Positions 46,421-48,418 of a stretch of DNA of 48,418 nt are shown one piece after another. This DNA comes from an uncultured bacterium (GTDB taxonomy: Bacteria > Pseudomonadota > Gammaproteobacteria > Burkholderiales > Burkholderiaceae_C), in the NCBI GenBank assembly GCA_903928495.1, contig CAIYQZ010000049.1:1-48418 (forward strand), read 5' to 3'. Numbering within the stretch: the stretch's first letter is position 1; every line of letters begins with the position of its first letter. The notes beneath the pieces were generated by a model. That model saw only the letters and a list, made by a program, of their open reading frames with translations, did no database searches and was not told the origin of the DNA. The translations under genes and the position numbers were made by a program.

Positions 46421-46845
46421 AAATCAACAACTTACGTTGATTTTTATGGCCCAAATGATTTGAGGAACCGCCCAACACGACAGCGAACCGGCACGGTTTG
46501 TGGGCCAGTCCAGCATTGGGACCAATCGTCAGTCTTTTCGGCGTAACTTCTTCATGGCCCATCTGTGGCCCATCGCTGGCCCACGGGTTCTTGTTCCGCC
46601 CGATGAAACGGCGGAATTTGACCCTTGGACTCCTGGCCCGATCTAAAAACATTGCGGATGTGATGCAGTTGTTCGGTTACGCGGCCTGATCGGGGTCATG
46701 GTGGTCTGCGTTCAGCGATGGCCTAAACGCCAGGCTCACGTAAACCAGATGTTGTCCGACAGATCCAATTGAATGCACCACCCGTGCGCCACAATCGATG
46801 CGAAGCACCGCTGGTTCAAGCCAGTGAGCACCAATCCGAAACAGC
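46421..46845. other. Gene-poor stretch after tRNA-Arg
   Basis: I see no convincing gene in these 425 nt. A minus-strand frame runs from here back into the tRNA and is the familiar antisense-tRNA artefact. A plus-strand frame of 63 codons at 46498 has no ribosome site or recognisable motif. Three closely spaced TGGCCCA blocks occur at 46554-46582. The stretch may be a decayed mobile-element remnant, judged only by its position beside a tRNA. Confidence 0.5.
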
Positions 46846-47064
46846 ATGAAAACCATTGACGAGATGCTTCACTTGGCGCTTCTGACACCCGATCAGCACG
46901 GCCAGATCAGCGCCTGGATTGCACAGGCCAATTCGCCTGAAGAGATCCTGAAGATGCCGCCGGTTCTCTGGAAGGCAATTGAGCGCGCCAGTGAGGCAAT
47001 GGGTATAGACAATGACCTGCGTCGTCCGCCTGCGCTGGATGCCGAAGGTGCTATTACTGGTTAG
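46846..47064 (+). CDS. Small hypothetical protein
   Basis: The 72-residue frame begins MKTIDEMLHLALLTPDQHGQ and ends ALDAEGAITG. The composition is protein-like (acidic, helical, with a Trp-Ile-Ala-Gln segment), and the codon use resembles the host more than the next gene does. No good ribosome site precedes the ATG and I cannot name a family. It may be a fragment of an accessory gene. Confidence 0.45.
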   Translation: MKTIDEMLHLALLTPDQHGQISAWIAQANSPEEILKMPPVLWKAIERASEAMGIDNDLRRPPALDAEGAITG

Positions 47065-47421
47065 GCACGGCAAAGTCACCGTTGATCAGGTTGAACTTGA
47101 AGCGTTGAAATCGGCCTTGTACGGTCGATGCTCTGCGAGCGTGAAAGGCTCTTAGAGGCTGATCTGAGTCATTCGGTGATGGAGGTGTCGAATCCTTGCG
47201 AAACTCATAAGCGGCCATTCAGCCAGTGGCCAAACAAGCGACCGCTTCGCCCCCAACCTCGGACTCTCGCGACTGGATGGAGAAAGGCACTGGTTGAAGG
47301 ACCGGTTCCGCATTAAGGAAGTGACACTCCCAACGCTGAGCAGTGTTTGAAAAATTCGTGTAGAAAGCAAACTCGAAGTCCCATAAAATATAATTAATTG
47401 ACTTCCAAATGAATAAAGTTC
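47065..47421. other. Gene-poor stretch before the low-GC gene
   Basis: These 357 nt hold no supported gene. The only frame of note (63 codons at 47128) has no ribosome site and no recognisable motif. Base composition falls sharply towards AT after about 47370, just before the next gene. Confidence 0.5.
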
Positions 47422-48345
47422 ATGCGAACAAAAAACAAGAGCTTAAGACACCCTAAGTCATTCAAACCGAATAGCCCTCAAATTCCTAGAAAATCATGGA
47501 CTGAGCGACACGCACCATTTGCGTCAATCATCGCTGCATACAGCACGTTAGCAGCGGTTATCGTCGCTGGGCTGGGTTATTACTTCACTGTTATTCCACT
47601 ATATCAAAAAGCAGCAGTGGATGAGTTGATTGCAAAACGTGAATTTGAGTTGAAGGAAGTTCAGGCTGAAATTGTTGCAGCTAAACGTGAGGCGTATGAG
47701 CAGCGTAGAGCAAACTTAATTACTGCACTTGAACGCTCTGTCGATAAATGCGCTGACATCTTTGGAGGAATTTCATCTGCTTCTTTAGATCCAGCAGTGA
47801 TACGTACCCAGCGCGAGAAAAGGATCCGCTTAGACGTAGTGGTCGAGCCATGCCTAGCATCGGTTTTGACACAGTACAACGCGTCAGTTGTTCTTACAAA
47901 AATTGACTACCAACACATCGTGAAAATTTTTAGAGACACAGGACTTAAATTAGATCGGATGCGAGCTGAGGCATCAAATCGAATTGAAGTATTGCCAAAC
48001 CTTGCTGCAACTGATCCAAGCGTGCTTGCCCCTGTAGGGGAGTATGTCAAGAAATCATATGAGGCCATAAATGAATGGCAAGGAAAATTATCCGAGCTCA
48101 ACTCTAAATTTGGTATTCAGGCTCCGATCTCACAAGGCCGTACTCAAGAGCGATTTCAATATCAAATTGGAATCACGCAAGAAAGGATTGCCAATGAATA
48201 TCGAATGAATGCATTAAAATCCATTCGATCAACGGTGGGAGGAATAGAATGGTCGAGTGATGTGGAAGCAGATAAAGCGTCCGACCTGATTTATTCAAAA
48301 CCCGGCCATAACCAGCCGATGCGGAGCTGGTGCCGAGGTCTTTGA
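47422..48345 (+). CDS. Unrecognised membrane coiled-coil protein, low GC
   Basis: The 307 residues have a basic N-terminus, one membrane helix (about 34-59, SIIAAYSTLAAVIVAGLGYY) and a long charged helix (about 63-100, IAKREFELKEVQAEIVAAKR) that should form a coiled coil. A helical domain follows with two or three Cys. Base composition is far below the neighbours: the line 47581-47640 has 22 G/C of 60. That suggests horizontal acquisition. The last 15 or so codons (PGHNQPMRSWCRGL) are in GC-richer sequence that begins abruptly near 48300, so the true C-terminus may have been replaced. I do not recognise a family. Confidence 0.65.
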   Translation: MRTKNKSLRHPKSFKPNSPQIPRKSWTERHAPFASIIAAYSTLAAVIVAGLGYYFTVIPLYQKAAVDELIAKREFELKEVQAEIVAAKREAYEQRRANLITALERSVDKCADIFGGISSASLDPAVIRTQREKRIRLDVVVEPCLASVLTQYNASVVLTKIDYQHIVKIFRDTGLKLDRMRAEASNRIEVLPNLAATDPSVLAPVGEYVKKSYEAINEWQGKLSELNSKFGIQAPISQGRTQERFQYQIGITQERIANEYRMNALKSIRSTVGGIEWSSDVEADKASDLIYSKPGHNQPMRSWCRGL

Positions 48346-48418
48346 CGGTGCGAGCATGGGCATTCAGTGTCTTACCGACGCTATTGCACCCCGCCAGCCC
48401 CGTGTGTCTTCTGTATGC
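48300..48418. other. GC-rich right-edge segment, possible element end
   Basis: Base composition changes abruptly near 48300, within the 3' end of the low-GC gene, and stays higher to the window edge. No gene can be called in the remaining 73 nt after the stop. It may be the end of another inserted element, but no inverted repeat or known terminus could be identified. Confidence 0.3.

Noticed and set aside
46554-46582. Short tandem TGGCCCA blocks as a possible CRISPR or satellite
   Set aside because: Only three imperfect 7-mers with irregular spacing; no CRISPR array anywhere in the window.
46356-46652. Minus-strand frame of 98 codons ending in RLAGIEPTTLGFGGQYSIH
   Set aside because: Its C-terminal part is the antisense of tRNA-Arg, a well-known spurious ORF; no ribosome site or other homology.
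46498-46689. 63-codon plus-strand frame after tRNA-Arg
   Set aside because: No ribosome site, no motif and no coding-like context.

Overview
The window is a stretch of chromosome from a GC-rich betaproteobacterium. The best fit is Burkholderiales, probably family Comamonadaceae. The grounds are the protein sequences, the tuf-rpsJ-rplC...rpsQ cluster that stops after rpsQ and is followed by a peroxiredoxin, a long basic C-terminal extension on ribosomal protein S3, and short dispersed repeats of a kind I recall from that family. No database search was possible, so product names rest on recognisable motifs, length and gene order.

Layout. 1-5648: end of tuf, then the S10 ribosomal protein operon (rpsJ, rplC, rplD, rplW, rplB, rpsS, rplV, rpsC, rplP, rpmC, rpsQ), closed by a strong terminator. 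An internal promoter and a structured leader lie between rpsJ and rplC. 5763-8918: a Prx5-type peroxiredoxin, a divergent cytochrome b561 / cytochrome c' pair sharing a perfect CRP-type palindrome, a TlpA-like lipoprotein and a DUF4197 protein. 8983-19524: a tightly coupled signalling operon made of a lone receiver, a 2044-residue CHASE / seven-PAS hybrid kinase, a receiver-GGEEF diguanylate cyclase and a CHASE-PAS-GGDEF-EAL protein. A convergent chemoreceptor with an unusual C-terminal Cache domain follows. 21967-27386: a thioredoxin-fold protein, a class III CoA-transferase, a small lipoprotein, a regulatory-type PTS (EIIA-Man, HPr, EI) and an AhpD-like protein. 27446-29473: lipoate synthesis (DUF493, lipB, lipA). 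29650-36944: the complete ATP synthase operon atpIBEFHAGDC with promoter and terminator. 37030-41415: a YheT-type hydrolase, a small conserved protein, a membrane-anchored cytochrome c5 and a lipoprotein of tandem Ig-like repeats. 41500-46225: a beta-alanine / malonate-semialdehyde module (aminotransferase, PaiB-like protein, mmsA) with a divergent LysR regulator. 46251-48418: a tRNA-Arg(CCG) gene preceded by a 41-nt copy of its own 5' half, then a gene-poor, low-GC accessory stretch with one unrecognised membrane coiled-coil protein.

How the genes work together. Most of the window is housekeeping: translation, lipoylation, ATP synthesis and electron transfer. The accessory biology is concentrated in the phosphorelay/c-di-GMP operon and at the right end. 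No complete undescribed system is evident. The observations most worth testing are the rplC leader with mutually exclusive pairings, a four-copy repeat family with exactly conserved internal spacing (one copy inside the hybrid kinase gene), the mosaic chemoreceptor, and the tRNA-Arg scar beside the low-GC island.
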